DNA from: Gemmobacter lutimaris
GTDB taxonomy: Bacteria > Pseudomonadota > Alphaproteobacteria > Rhodobacterales > Rhodobacteraceae
Direction of reading: 5' to 3'
Assembly: GCF_003570715.1 (NCBI RefSeq)
Contig: NZ_QXXQ01000001.1
Span: 186,001-250,000 of the forward strand
Length of the DNA: 64,000 nt
The translations under genes were made by a program, and so were the position numbers. The notes below the pieces were generated by a model that was not told where the DNA came from, did no database searches, and saw only the letters and a list, made by a program, of their open reading frames with translations. Positions within the stretch are counted from its first letter, which is position 1, and every line of letters begins with the position of its first letter. This document shows positions 8,651 through 17,088 of this stretch, piece after piece.

Positions 8651-8667
8651 CTTCGCCCAAAGCGAAG
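8651..8667 (+). terminator. short hairpin downstream of lysR
   Basis: CTTCGC/GCGAAG stem with a five-base loop, 28 bases after the lysR stop and upstream of site C. No U-tract follows, so a terminator role is weak. Confidence 0.3.
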
Positions 8668-8683
8668 GCACGGCCGCCTTGCG

Positions 8684-8698
8684 TTAGCCGTAGCCTAA
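8684..8698. promoter_or_regulatory. LysR-type operator TTAG-N7-CTAA (site C)
   Basis: TTAGCCGTAGCCTAA lies in the 188-base gap before the amine dehydrogenase gene, about 120 bases upstream of its start. It matches sites A and B and would control the dehydrogenase-transporter operon. Confidence 0.65.
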
Positions 8699-8810
8699 TT
8701 CCAGCTTCCGAAGGCGATTATTTACCCGAAGCCCCCTGCCGGGTTCTGCTGGGGCAACCCCGCGTCCTATCGACGCCCTTTCTCGCCCTTCCAAGACGGA
8801 GCCCGGAGCC

Positions 8811-10892
8811 TTGCGCGATCCCCGCTACGACATCCTGTTTCAGCCCATGGCCATTGGCCCGCTGACCGCGAAGAACCGTTTCTATCAGGTGCCGCATTGC
8901 AATGGCGGCGGCTATCGTGACCCTTCCGCCGCCGCTGCGATGCGCGGCATCAAGGCCGAAGGCGGCTGGGGCGTGATCTTCACCGAACAGACCGAGATGC
9001 ACCAGACCTCGGAAATCACGCCCTTCATCGAGCTGCGGCTGTGGGAGGACAAGGATATTCCCGGCCTGCGCAAGATGTCGGAGGCGATGAAGACCCATGG
9101 CGCGCTGGCGGGCATCCAACTGGCCTATTCGGGCATCAACGGGCCGAACTTCTATACCAAGGAAGTGCCGCTGGCGCCGACCGCCCTGCCGATCCGCACC
9201 TTCACCAATGATCCGGTGCAGGCGCGAGCGATGGACAAAAGCGACATCCGCAACCTGCGCCGCTGGTTCGTGAACGCGGCGAAACGCTCGAAACTGGCGG
9301 GGTTTGACCTGATCTGCCTTTACGGCGCGCATGGGTTTGGCATCTTCCAGCATTTCCTCAGCCGCGCCACCAACCAGCGGTCGGACGAGTATGGCGGCAG
9401 TCTGGAAAACCGCTCGCGCTTTGCGCGCGAGGTGGTGGCGGATATGCGCGATGCCGTGGGCGATACGATGGCGCTGACGATGCGGGTCAGCCTTGACGAA
9501 AGCATCGGCGATCTGGGCTTTTCCAATGCCGAGGTGCGAGAGTTCATCGAGATGAACGCCGATCTGCCCGATCTGTGGGATCTGGCGCAGGGGACGTGGG
9601 AAGATTGCTCCGGTCCCTCGCGCTTCAAGGAGGAGGCGGCGCAAGAGGTGCTGGTGAAGGGCATCCGCGAACTTTCCTCGAAACCCGTGGTGGGCGTGGG
9701 CCGCTTCACCTCGCCCGATGTGATGGCGCGGATGATCCGGCAGGGCACGCTGGATTTCATCGGCTGCGCGCGACCGTCGATCGCCGATCCCTTCCTGCCG
9801 AAGAAGGTGGAGGAAGGCCGGATTGAGGATATCCGCGAATGTATCGGCTGCAATATCTGCATCACCGGCGACATGACGATGAGCATCAGCCGCTGCACCC
9901 AGAACCCCACCTTCATGGAAGAATGGCGCAAGGGCTGGCACCCGGAAAAGATCGCCGCACGGGGTGAAAGCGAGAATGTGCTGGTGATCGGTTCCGGCCC
10001 CGCCGGGCTGGAGGCGGCGCGGGCGCTCAGCTTGCGCGGCTATGACGTGGCGCTGGCCGAGGCCGGCGATGCGTTCGGCGGTCGTGTGGCGCGCGAACGC
10101 TTGCTGCCCGGCCTGTCGGCTTGGGGGCGGGTGATGGATTACCGGCTCTATCAGATCGGCCAACGGCCGAATGTGCAGATGTATCCGGGATCGGAACTCG
10201 GCGTGGAGGAGGTGCTGGACTTCGGTTTCCAGAACATCTGCGTGGCGACCGGCAGCCAGTGGCGCGCCGATGGCGTGGCGCGGCAGCATGTGGTGCCGAT
10301 GCCGGGCTTGGGCGCCCTGCCCAGCTTCACGCCGGACGACCTGATGGCGGGGCGGATGCCCAAGGGTCGCGTCGTGGTCTATGATGACGATCATTATTAC
10401 ATGGGCGGCGTGCTGGCCGAGCTTTGCGCCAAGGCTGGCTGCGCCGTGACGCTGGTCACCCCCGCCGCCTTCGTGTCCGACTGGACGCGCAACACGCTGG
10501 AACAGGGCGCCATTCACCGCCGTCTGGTGGAGGCCGGGGTGCAGATCGTGCTCAACACCGGCGTCACCGCATTGCGTGCCGACGGGGTGGAGGCCAACTG
10601 CGCCTATACCGATGCCCGCCGGGTGATCGAGGCCGATGCGGTGGTGCTGGTCGCCTCGCGCGCCTCGAACGATGCGCTTTACCACGGGCTGAAGGCGCGG
10701 CAGGCCGATTGGGCCGATGCCGGCATCCGCAGCGTGCAGATCATCGGCGACGCCGCCGCCCCCGGTCCGATCGCCTGGGCGACCTATGCCGGGCACCGCT
10801 ATGCCCGCGAACTCGATACCGGCGTCTGGGGCGAGGACTGGGGCGATACGCTGTCCTTCCGGCGCGAGATCACCGAACTGGCGGCGGATTGA
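8811..10892 (+). CDS. TMADH/histamine-dehydrogenase-family amine dehydrogenase
   Basis: A 693-residue iron-sulfur flavoprotein starting with TTG. Domain order is an old-yellow-enzyme TIM barrel, a 4Fe-4S cluster and FAD/NAD-like domains. Cys30 (VPHC) matches the cysteine binding FMN covalently in trimethylamine dehydrogenase. Tyr171 and His174 match its active-site pair, and Cys344, Cys347, Cys350 and Cys362 form the cluster motif. TMADH holds its substrate in a bowl of Tyr60, Trp264 and Trp355. Here the equivalents are Gln60, Trp256 and Asp354, the pattern I recall for histamine dehydrogenase, so a primary-amine substrate is likelier than trimethylamine. The reaction would be amine to aldehyde plus ammonia. 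The gene is followed after three bases by the ABC transporter operon. Confidence 0.88.
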   Translation: MRDPRYDILFQPMAIGPLTAKNRFYQVPHCNGGGYRDPSAAAAMRGIKAEGGWGVIFTEQTEMHQTSEITPFIELRLWEDKDIPGLRKMSEAMKTHGALAGIQLAYSGINGPNFYTKEVPLAPTALPIRTFTNDPVQARAMDKSDIRNLRRWFVNAAKRSKLAGFDLICLYGAHGFGIFQHFLSRATNQRSDEYGGSLENRSRFAREVVADMRDAVGDTMALTMRVSLDESIGDLGFSNAEVREFIEMNADLPDLWDLAQGTWEDCSGPSRFKEEAAQEVLVKGIRELSSKPVVGVGRFTSPDVMARMIRQGTLDFIGCARPSIADPFLPKKVEEGRIEDIRECIGCNICITGDMTMSISRCTQNPTFMEEWRKGWHPEKIAARGESENVLVIGSGPAGLEAARALSLRGYDVALAEAGDAFGGRVARERLLPGLSAWGRVMDYRLYQIGQRPNVQMYPGSELGVEEVLDFGFQNICVATGSQWRADGVARQHVVPMPGLGALPSFTPDDLMAGRMPKGRVVVYDDDHYYMGGVLAELCAKAGCAVTLVTPAAFVSDWTRNTLEQGAIHRRLVEAGVQIVLNTGVTALRADGVEANCAYTDARRVIEADAVVLVASRASNDALYHGLKARQADWADAGIRSVQIIGDAAAPGPIAWATYAGHRYARELDTGVWGEDWGDTLSFRREITELAAD

Positions 10893-10895
10893 GCC

Positions 10896-11966
10896 ATGGA
10901 ACGCAAGAAAGCCATCGAGGTTCAGAACGTCGCCAAATCCTTCGGCAGCTTTCAGGCGCTGAAGGGGGTCAGCTTCGACATCTACGATAACGAATTCTTC
11001 ACCATGCTGGGGCCGTCGGGCTGCGGCAAGACTACGCTGCTGCGGATGATTGCCGGGTTTGAAAGCCCGACCTCCGGCACCATCCGCCTGCATGGCCGCG
11101 ACATCCTTGACCAGCCGCCGCACAAGCGTCGGGTCAATACGGTGTTCCAAAGCTATGCGCTGTTCCCGCATATGACGCTGGAGGCCAATATCGCCTTCGC
11201 GCTGGAAAATCTGGGCTGGGAAAATGCGCGCATCCGCGACCGCGTGGCGCAGATGCTGGACCTCGTGCATATGACGCCGTTCGCCCGCCGCCGCCCGGCG
11301 CAGCTTTCGGGCGGGCAGCGGCAGCGCATCGCGCTGGCCCGGGCGCTGGCGTCCGAACCCGAGGTGCTGCTGCTGGACGAGCCGCTTTCCGCGCTGGACC
11401 TGAAACTCCGGCAGGCGATGCGAGACGAGTTGCGCGCCTTGCAACGCGCCACCGGCATCACCTTCATCTTCGTGACCCATGATCAGGAAGAGGCGCTGGA
11501 CATGTCCGACCGCATCTGCGTGCTGGGCGCGGGCGAGGTGCAGCAGATCGGCGCCCCGAACGAGATCTACGAAGACCCCGAAAACCGCTTTGTCGCGGAT
11601 TTCATCGGCGAGACGAATTTCCTGCCCGCCGAGGTGGTTTCGGTCGAAGGCGACCGGGCGACGGTGACAACCCCGCTGGGGCCGGTCACCACCTGGCACA
11701 AGGGCGCGGTGGCGGGGGCGCCGGCCATGCTGTCACTCCGCCCCGAAAAGATCGGGATGGAGGATCAGGCCCCGGGCGAGGCGCTGCATGGCACCATCAC
11801 CGGGCGCAATTACATGGGCGGCTATACCCATTACACCGTCACGGTGAACGGCACCGAATTGCGGGTGTCGAAACGCAATGCGGTGTCGCATGGTGCGAGC
11901 CTTGCCGTCGGTGCCCCGGTGCAACTGGCATTCCGCCCCGACAGCGCGCGGGTGCTTGCACGATGA
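10896..11966 (+). CDS. potA: polyamine-type ABC transporter ATP-binding protein (PotA-like)
   Basis: A 356-residue importer ATPase with Walker A GPSGCGKTT at 39-47, Q-loop Gln85, signature LSGGQ at 137-141, Walker B LLLDEP at 158-163 and a C-terminal TOBE domain (about 280-350). It belongs to the spermidine/putrescine (PotA) group of the MalK-like family. It starts three bases after the amine dehydrogenase stop and overlaps the next permease gene by four bases, so the dehydrogenase and its importer are one operon. The likely cargo is the amine oxidised by that dehydrogenase. Confidence 0.9.
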   Translation: MERKKAIEVQNVAKSFGSFQALKGVSFDIYDNEFFTMLGPSGCGKTTLLRMIAGFESPTSGTIRLHGRDILDQPPHKRRVNTVFQSYALFPHMTLEANIAFALENLGWENARIRDRVAQMLDLVHMTPFARRRPAQLSGGQRQRIALARALASEPEVLLLDEPLSALDLKLRQAMRDELRALQRATGITFIFVTHDQEEALDMSDRICVLGAGEVQQIGAPNEIYEDPENRFVADFIGETNFLPAEVVSVEGDRATVTTPLGPVTTWHKGAVAGAPAMLSLRPEKIGMEDQAPGEALHGTITGRNYMGGYTHYTVTVNGTELRVSKRNAVSHGASLAVGAPVQLAFRPDSARVLAR

Positions 11967-12841
11967 GCTGGCGCGATTTCCGCATCTGGGGCCTTGCCCC
12001 CGCATGGGTCATCATGGCGCTGACGCTGGTCTTGCCCATCGGCATCGTGGTGCTGGTCAGCCTTTCCATCCGCGGCGCCTATGGCGGGTTTGACTGGGGC
12101 CTGTCCTTCGACAGCTATGCGAAGATCCTGTTCGAGGAGGATTGGGACGGCAACCTTGCCTTCACCCCGCAATACCTTGCCATCATCGGGCGCACGCTGT
12201 GGCTTGCCGGGCTGACGACGCTGATCTGCGCGGTGCTTGCCCTGCCCGCCGCCTATGTCATCGCGCAGGCCCCGGCGCGCTGGAAGGCGGTGCTGGTCTA
12301 TCTGGTCACGCTGCCCTTCTGGGTGTCGATGATCGTGCGGGTCTATGCCTGGATCATCATTCTGGGCAATGACGGGGTGATCGAGAAAACCCTGCGCGGG
12401 CTTGGCCTTGTCACCGATATGGACAGCCTTCTGTTCACCAATGGCGCCATGCTCACGGGGTTGGTCTACAGCTACATCCCGCTGATGATCCTGCCGGTTT
12501 TCGCCAGTATCGAGAAGCTGGACCCCGCCTTGATCGAGGCGAGCCATGATCTTTACGGCTCGCGCTGGGTCACCGCGCGGCGGGTGATCCTGCCCCTGAC
12601 CCTGCCGGGGCTGATGGCCGGCGCGGTGCTGGTCTTCGTGCCCTGCCTTGGCGCGGTGCTGGAGCCGATCCTTCTGGGTGGCGGCAAGACCATGATGATG
12701 GGCAATCTGATCCAGACCCAGTTCGGCGGCGGGCGAAACTGGCCCTTCGGCGCGGCGATTGCCGTCACACTCATGGTGCTGGTGATGGTGTTCCTGATGC
12801 TGAACGCGCTGCGCGCGCGGCGGGAGGTGGGCCATGCGTGA
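11963..12841 (+). CDS. potB: polyamine-type ABC transporter permease (PotB-like)
   Basis: A 292-residue integral membrane permease with about six segments. The cytoplasmic EAA loop lies near residues 190-205 (IEASHDLYGSRWVTARRVILP). The N-terminus LAPAWVIMALTLVLPIGIVVLVS is typical of PotB/PotH. It overlaps the ATPase gene by four bases and the next permease gene by eight. Confidence 0.88.
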   Translation: MSWRDFRIWGLAPAWVIMALTLVLPIGIVVLVSLSIRGAYGGFDWGLSFDSYAKILFEEDWDGNLAFTPQYLAIIGRTLWLAGLTTLICAVLALPAAYVIAQAPARWKAVLVYLVTLPFWVSMIVRVYAWIIILGNDGVIEKTLRGLGLVTDMDSLLFTNGAMLTGLVYSYIPLMILPVFASIEKLDPALIEASHDLYGSRWVTARRVILPLTLPGLMAGAVLVFVPCLGAVLEPILLGGGKTMMMGNLIQTQFGGGRNWPFGAAIAVTLMVLVMVFLMLNALRARREVGHA

Positions 12842-13625
12842 CGTGCGGCGCTATCCCGGCGCGCGGATCTTCACCGCGCTGTTCTTCGTCTGGCTTTATC
12901 TGCCGATCCTTGTGGTCATCGCCTACAGCTTCAACGAAAACCGCCTCGCCTCGGTCTGGACCGGGTTTTCCTGGCGCTGGTATGAAAGCGCGCTGCAAAA
13001 CCGGGCACTGCTGGATGCGGTGAAAATCTCGCTGACCGTGGCCAGCATCGCCACGGCCATTGCGACCACGGTCGCCCTGATGGCGGCGCTGGTGCTGGTG
13101 CGGGGGCGCGACGTGAAACTGCGGCGCCTGTCGGAGACCGTGGTGAACCTGCCCCTGCTGCTGCCGGAAATCGTGCTGGCGGTGGCGGTGCTGATCCTGT
13201 TCTCGCAGATCGGGTTGCAGAACGGCCTTCTGAAACTGGTGATCGCGCATTCGGCCTTCTGCATCCCCTTTGCCTTCCTGCCGATCCGTGCCCGCCTGCA
13301 AGGGATGGAGGCCGATTTCGAGGAAGCCGCACAAGATCTTTACGCCTCGCCCTGGGTCACGTTCCGCCGTGTCACCCTGCCCTTGATCGCGCCGGGGGTC
13401 TTTGCCGGGGCGATGCTGGCCTTCGTGATCTCGATGGATGATTTCATCACCTCGAACCTGCTCAACTCCGGCGGCTCGACCACGCTGCCGGTCTATATCT
13501 TCGGCCTGATCAAGCAGGGCACCACGCCCGAACTGAACGCGATTTCCACGCTGATCGTGCTGGGCTCGCTGATCCTTGCCACCACCGCGCTTGTTCTGAC
13601 CTTCCGCAACCCCGACCGGGCATGA
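12834..13625 (+). CDS. potC: polyamine-type ABC transporter permease (PotC-like)
   Basis: A 263-residue permease with six predicted membrane segments and an EAA loop (EEAAQDLYASPWVTFRRVTLP). The conserved Leu-Pro-Glu-Ile motif in its middle is usual for PotC/PotI. It is the second permease of the heterodimeric channel and overlaps potB by eight bases. The solute-binding protein gene starts 29 bases downstream. Confidence 0.88.
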   Translation: MRDVRRYPGARIFTALFFVWLYLPILVVIAYSFNENRLASVWTGFSWRWYESALQNRALLDAVKISLTVASIATAIATTVALMAALVLVRGRDVKLRRLSETVVNLPLLLPEIVLAVAVLILFSQIGLQNGLLKLVIAHSAFCIPFAFLPIRARLQGMEADFEEAAQDLYASPWVTFRRVTLPLIAPGVFAGAMLAFVISMDDFITSNLLNSGGSTTLPVYIFGLIKQGTTPELNAISTLIVLGSLILATTALVLTFRNPDRA

Positions 13626-13654
13626 AGACCCGACCATCCTGACAGGAGAGACAT

Positions 13655-14683
13655 ATGACCAGAACCACCCGCCTTCTTGGCCTGACCGCCGCGCTTGCCA
13701 CCCTGCCGCTGGCCGCCATGGCCGAGGGAGAGCTGCATATCTACGCATGGTCCGACAGCATCGCCCCCGATCTGGTGGCGAAGTTCGAGGCCGAGACCGG
13801 CATCAAGGTCACCATGGACGGCTTCAACGCCAACGAAGACCTGCTGACCAAGTTGCAGGCCGGGGCCTCGGGCTATGATCTGGTGACGCCCTCGCAGCAT
13901 TTCGTGCGGATCATGATCGACCAAGGACTGCTCGAGGACATCGACGCCCATGATCTTGCCGCCTATCAGGCGGTGGACGAAAAGTGGCGCGGCCAGTGGT
14001 GGGACGAGACCAACGAATATTCCATCCCGCTGGCCTATGGCACCGCTGGCTTCACCGTGAACCGCGATCAATACAAGAGGCCGGTGGATAGCTGGTCGGT
14101 GTTCTTCGAGCCGACGGAAGACCTGAAGGGCAAGATCGCGCAGCTTTCCTACCCTGACGAGATCGTGGGCGCCGCGCAGCTTTACCTTGGCGTGCCCTTC
14201 TGTTCCGAGGACTCGGCCGAAATGAAGCGCGTCTATGACCTGCTGGCCGCACAGAAACCCTTTGTCGCCGCCTATACCAGCGACAATATCGAAAACCGCA
14301 TCGGCGGCGGTGAAGTGGCGATGCACTTCTGGTGGGACGGCAACTCGATGAAGACCCGCCTGAACGACAAGGCCCCCATCGAATATGCCATGCCGAAAGA
14401 GGGGCTGGTCGGCTGGCTTGACAGTTTCGTGGTGCCCAAGGGGGCTGCGAATGTCGAAAATGCCAAGAAGTTCATCGACTTCATGTCCACGGTGGAGAAT
14501 GCGACGGCGCAGTATAACTACTACGGCCATTCCGCCCCGGTGAAGATCGACACCGCCACCGCGACCTATACGCCGGAAAACGCGCCGGAACTGTTCCCGA
14601 CGGTGAAGGTGGAATTTTCACGCGCCTGCTCGCCCGCCGCGCAGGATCTGGTGACGAAGGTCTGGACCCAGCTTCTGCAATGA
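13655..14683 (+). CDS. potD: periplasmic amine/polyamine-binding protein (PotD-like)
   Basis: A 342-residue extracellular solute-binding protein with a Sec signal peptide (hydrophobic stretch 7-18, cleavage after AAMA near 23). The mature part begins ELHIYAWSDSIAPDLVAKFE, typical of PotD/PotF proteins. Trp and acidic residues in the pocket region (WWDETNEYS, FWWDGNS) suit a cationic amine ligand, but the specific ligand is unknown. It is the last gene of the importer operon before a strong hairpin with a U-tract. Confidence 0.88.
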   Translation: MTRTTRLLGLTAALATLPLAAMAEGELHIYAWSDSIAPDLVAKFEAETGIKVTMDGFNANEDLLTKLQAGASGYDLVTPSQHFVRIMIDQGLLEDIDAHDLAAYQAVDEKWRGQWWDETNEYSIPLAYGTAGFTVNRDQYKRPVDSWSVFFEPTEDLKGKIAQLSYPDEIVGAAQLYLGVPFCSEDSAEMKRVYDLLAAQKPFVAAYTSDNIENRIGGGEVAMHFWWDGNSMKTRLNDKAPIEYAMPKEGLVGWLDSFVVPKGAANVENAKKFIDFMSTVENATAQYNYYGHSAPVKIDTATATYTPENAPELFPTVKVEFSRACSPAAQDLVTKVWTQLLQ

Positions 14684-14691
14684 TCCCCCTC

Positions 14692-14722
14692 GCCCGGCGG
14701 CGCGCTGCCGCCGGGCCTTTTT
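14692..14722 (+). terminator. intrinsic terminator after potD-like gene
   Basis: Stem GCCCGGCGGC/GCCGCCGGGC with a five-base loop, followed by CTTTTT. It separates the transporter from the amidohydrolase gene, so that gene may receive only read-through or use its own promoter. Confidence 0.8.
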
Positions 14723-14738
14723 CCGGCCGGAGACCGCC

Positions 14739-16361
14739 ATGGACCTCGTGATCCGCAATGCCCGCAGTTTTCCCGATGGTGCCGCCGTGGCACTGGCGGT
14801 GCAGGACGGCCTGATCGCCTGGATCGGGCCGGACGGCGAGGCGCCCGCCACTACGCAGATCATCGACGCGGGCGGCGCCACGCTGCTGCCGGCCTTCACC
14901 GAAAGCCATGTGCACCTGTTTCTGGGCGGCACCGCGCTGGGGCAATTGAACCTCGCCGCCATCGGTGACACCGCCAGCTTCCGGTCAGCCTTGCGCCACT
15001 TCGCGGACAGCCTGTCGCCGGGCGCGTTCCTTTGCGGCTATGCCGCGAATTACGAAATGCTCGGCCCCGGCACCCGGCCCGACCGGCATGCACTGGATGC
15101 GGCGGTGGCCGATCGGCCAGTGTTCATCACCTCCACCGACTATCACGCGGCTTGGGCCAATACGGCGGCGCTGCAACTGGCAGGTATCCTGCACGGTGCC
15201 GAAACCCCGCCGGGAGCGGAGGTGGTGATGGGGCCAGATGGCCTTGCCACCGGCGAATTGCGCGAAGGCGCGGCGATGGAGCTGATCCGCCGTCTGACGC
15301 CGACCGGCGGGCGCGACAGCACCGCCATGATCGGGCAAGAACCGCCCGGCACACCCGATGCCGCGATGCGCGCCCGCGACAAGGCCACCATCCTGCGCGC
15401 CTGCCATGAACTCGCCCGCCACGGCATCACCAACGCGGTGAACATGGATGGCAACCTTTATCAGGCCGGGTTGTTCACAGAACTGGCAGAGGAATTGCCG
15501 ATCCGGGTCAAGCTGCCGATGAACCTGACCGAGGATCAGGACGATGCGCGCGTGGCCGCCCTGATCACGCAGGCGCAGGCAGCGCCGGTCGGGCGGCTGG
15601 AATTCGGCATGATCAAGATGTTCATGGATGGCGTTTATGACACATGGACTGCGCATGTCGTCGGCGGCTACCCGGACGACCCCGCCAATGACGGGCCGCG
15701 ACTGATTTCCGCCCCCGCCTTCGCGCGGCTGTGCACGATGGCCGATGCGGCGGGATTGCAGATCGCGGTGCATGCCGTGGGTGATGGCGCGGTGCGCGCG
15801 GTGCTGGACGGCTACGAGGCCGCCCGCACCGCCAATGGCCCACGCGACAGCCGCCACCGCATCGAACATATCGACACCATCACCGAGGCGGACCTGCCGC
15901 GCCTGCGCACCCTTGGCGTCATGGCCTCGATGCAGCCGGTGCATCCACCGGGCAGCGCGGGCCTGCCGCTGGAGCCGACGATTTCCATCATGGGCCGCGC
16001 CCGTTGGCCCACCGCCTTCCCTTGGGCGCGGATCGCGTCGCAGGGCACGCCGCTGGCCTTCGGCACCGACTGGCCGGTCTCGCCGCTCGACCCGCTCTAT
16101 TGCCTGCATTGCGCGCTGTCCCGCCGCCCCTGGGCCGCGGATATGCCCGACCAGCGGCTTGATCTCGCGGCTGCCCTTGCCGCCTATAGCGCTGGCGGCG
16201 CCTATGGCATGTTCGCCGAAGCCCGGCGCGGTGCGCTGCGCCCCGGCATGCAGGCGGATGTGATCCTCGTCGCGGGCGATCTGACGGCGCTGGCGGACTG
16301 TGCCGATGCCGCCCGTGTGACGCTGACCCTGCGCGAGGGCGAAATCATCTGGCAGGCGTGA
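14739..16361 (+). CDS. YtcJ-type metal-dependent amidohydrolase
   Basis: A 540-residue amidohydrolase of the YtcJ/N-substituted formamide deformylase group. Metal-site motifs are His-Val-His (ESHVHLFL, about residue 54), HAVGDGA near 345, HRIEHID near 373 and the terminal GTDWPVS near 445. Members hydrolyse amide or formamide bonds of small N-containing compounds. It follows the transporter operon after a terminator and converges on the nitrilase-family gene with a 17-base 3' overlap. In this context it could open a ring amide or remove a formyl or formimino group from a pathway intermediate (inference). Confidence 0.85.
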   Translation: MDLVIRNARSFPDGAAVALAVQDGLIAWIGPDGEAPATTQIIDAGGATLLPAFTESHVHLFLGGTALGQLNLAAIGDTASFRSALRHFADSLSPGAFLCGYAANYEMLGPGTRPDRHALDAAVADRPVFITSTDYHAAWANTAALQLAGILHGAETPPGAEVVMGPDGLATGELREGAAMELIRRLTPTGGRDSTAMIGQEPPGTPDAAMRARDKATILRACHELARHGITNAVNMDGNLYQAGLFTELAEELPIRVKLPMNLTEDQDDARVAALITQAQAAPVGRLEFGMIKMFMDGVYDTWTAHVVGGYPDDPANDGPRLISAPAFARLCTMADAAGLQIAVHAVGDGAVRAVLDGYEAARTANGPRDSRHRIEHIDTITEADLPRLRTLGVMASMQPVHPPGSAGLPLEPTISIMGRARWPTAFPWARIASQGTPLAFGTDWPVSPLDPLYCLHCALSRRPWAADMPDQRLDLAAALAAYSAGGAYGMFAEARRGALRPGMQADVILVAGDLTALADCADAARVTLTLREGEIIWQA

Positions 16362-17088
16362 AATCCACGCCTTGCGTCGAGGCCCGTGCGGGATCGCGTG
16401 CGGGCAGATCGGCGATCAGCAGCGCCTCGGTTGTGCCCGCCCGCGCCACCACCTCACCCTGCGGCCCCGCGATGACCGAGCCGCCGGCATAGGCCAGATC
16501 GCCCTCCGCGCCGCAATAATTGGCGTAAAGGATCGACAGCCCGTGATTGGCCGCCATGGCGGGCACCGTCACCTCGGCCACATGAGTGAAGGGCAGCATA
16601 TTGGCGGTGGGCACGCAGATCACCTCGACCCCGCGTGCGGCCAGCGCCGCGACATGCGGGGCGAATTCGACGTCATAGCAGATGAGCAGCGCCGCCCGCA
16701 CCCCGTGCAGATCGAACAGCACATATTCGGCACCCGGCGCGAACAGCCGCTTCTCGCGCGGGCCGTAAAGCTGGATCTTGCGATAGCGCGCCTCCTCGCC
16801 CGCCGGGCCAATGACGCTCGCGCTGTTCCACAAACGCCCACCGTCCCGCTCGGCCCAGCCGGTCACCAGCCGACAGCCGGGCGGTGCCATGGCCACCAGA
16901 CGCGCCAGCCAGTCGGCATCGGCCAAAGCGCCCGGATCGGCACAGTTGTAGCCGGGCAGAAACAATTCCGGCACTACCAGAACACCCGCACCAGCCGCCT
17001 CTGCCGCCACCCATATGGATGCAAGCCGCGCAAAGCCCCTCTCCACCGCGCCCGCAACCGGCAGCGCCTGCCAGAGCGCAACCCTCAT
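16345..17088 (-). CDS. carbon-nitrogen hydrolase (nitrilase superfamily)
   Basis: A 247-residue CN-hydrolase with the Glu-Lys-Cys triad: Glu in VVPELFLPGYN, Lys in YRKIQLYGPREK and Cys in LLICYDVEFAP. It resembles amidase/N-carbamoylase-like branches rather than true nitrilases. It is on the opposite strand to the amine locus, overlapping the amidohydrolase 3' end by 17 bases and the NnrU gene start by four. It may belong to either neighbourhood. A role in hydrolysing a linear amide of the amine pathway is plausible but unproven. Confidence 0.85.
   Translation of the reverse strand: MRVALWQALPVAGAVERGFARLASIWVAAEAAGAGVLVVPELFLPGYNCADPGALADADWLARLVAMAPPGCRLVTGWAERDGGRLWNSASVIGPAGEEARYRKIQLYGPREKRLFAPGAEYVLFDLHGVRAALLICYDVEFAPHVAALAARGVEVICVPTANMLPFTHVAEVTVPAMAANHGLSILYANYCGAEGDLAYAGGSVIAGPQGEVVARAGTTEALLIADLPARDPARASTQGVDFTPAR

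Noticed and set aside
8811-10892. Assignment as trimethylamine dehydrogenase
   Set aside because: Overall similarity is high, but Tyr60 and Trp355 of the trimethylammonium-binding bowl are replaced by Gln and Asp, so the specific name is not justified.
8718-11699. A 993-codon open frame on the minus strand opposite the amine dehydrogenase and potA genes
   Set aside because: It is a codon-bias mirror of strongly supported plus-strand genes, with His/Arg/Gln-rich composition and no recognisable domain. Similar long shadows lie opposite gyrA (25743-28133) and the RND pump gene (33056-35407).
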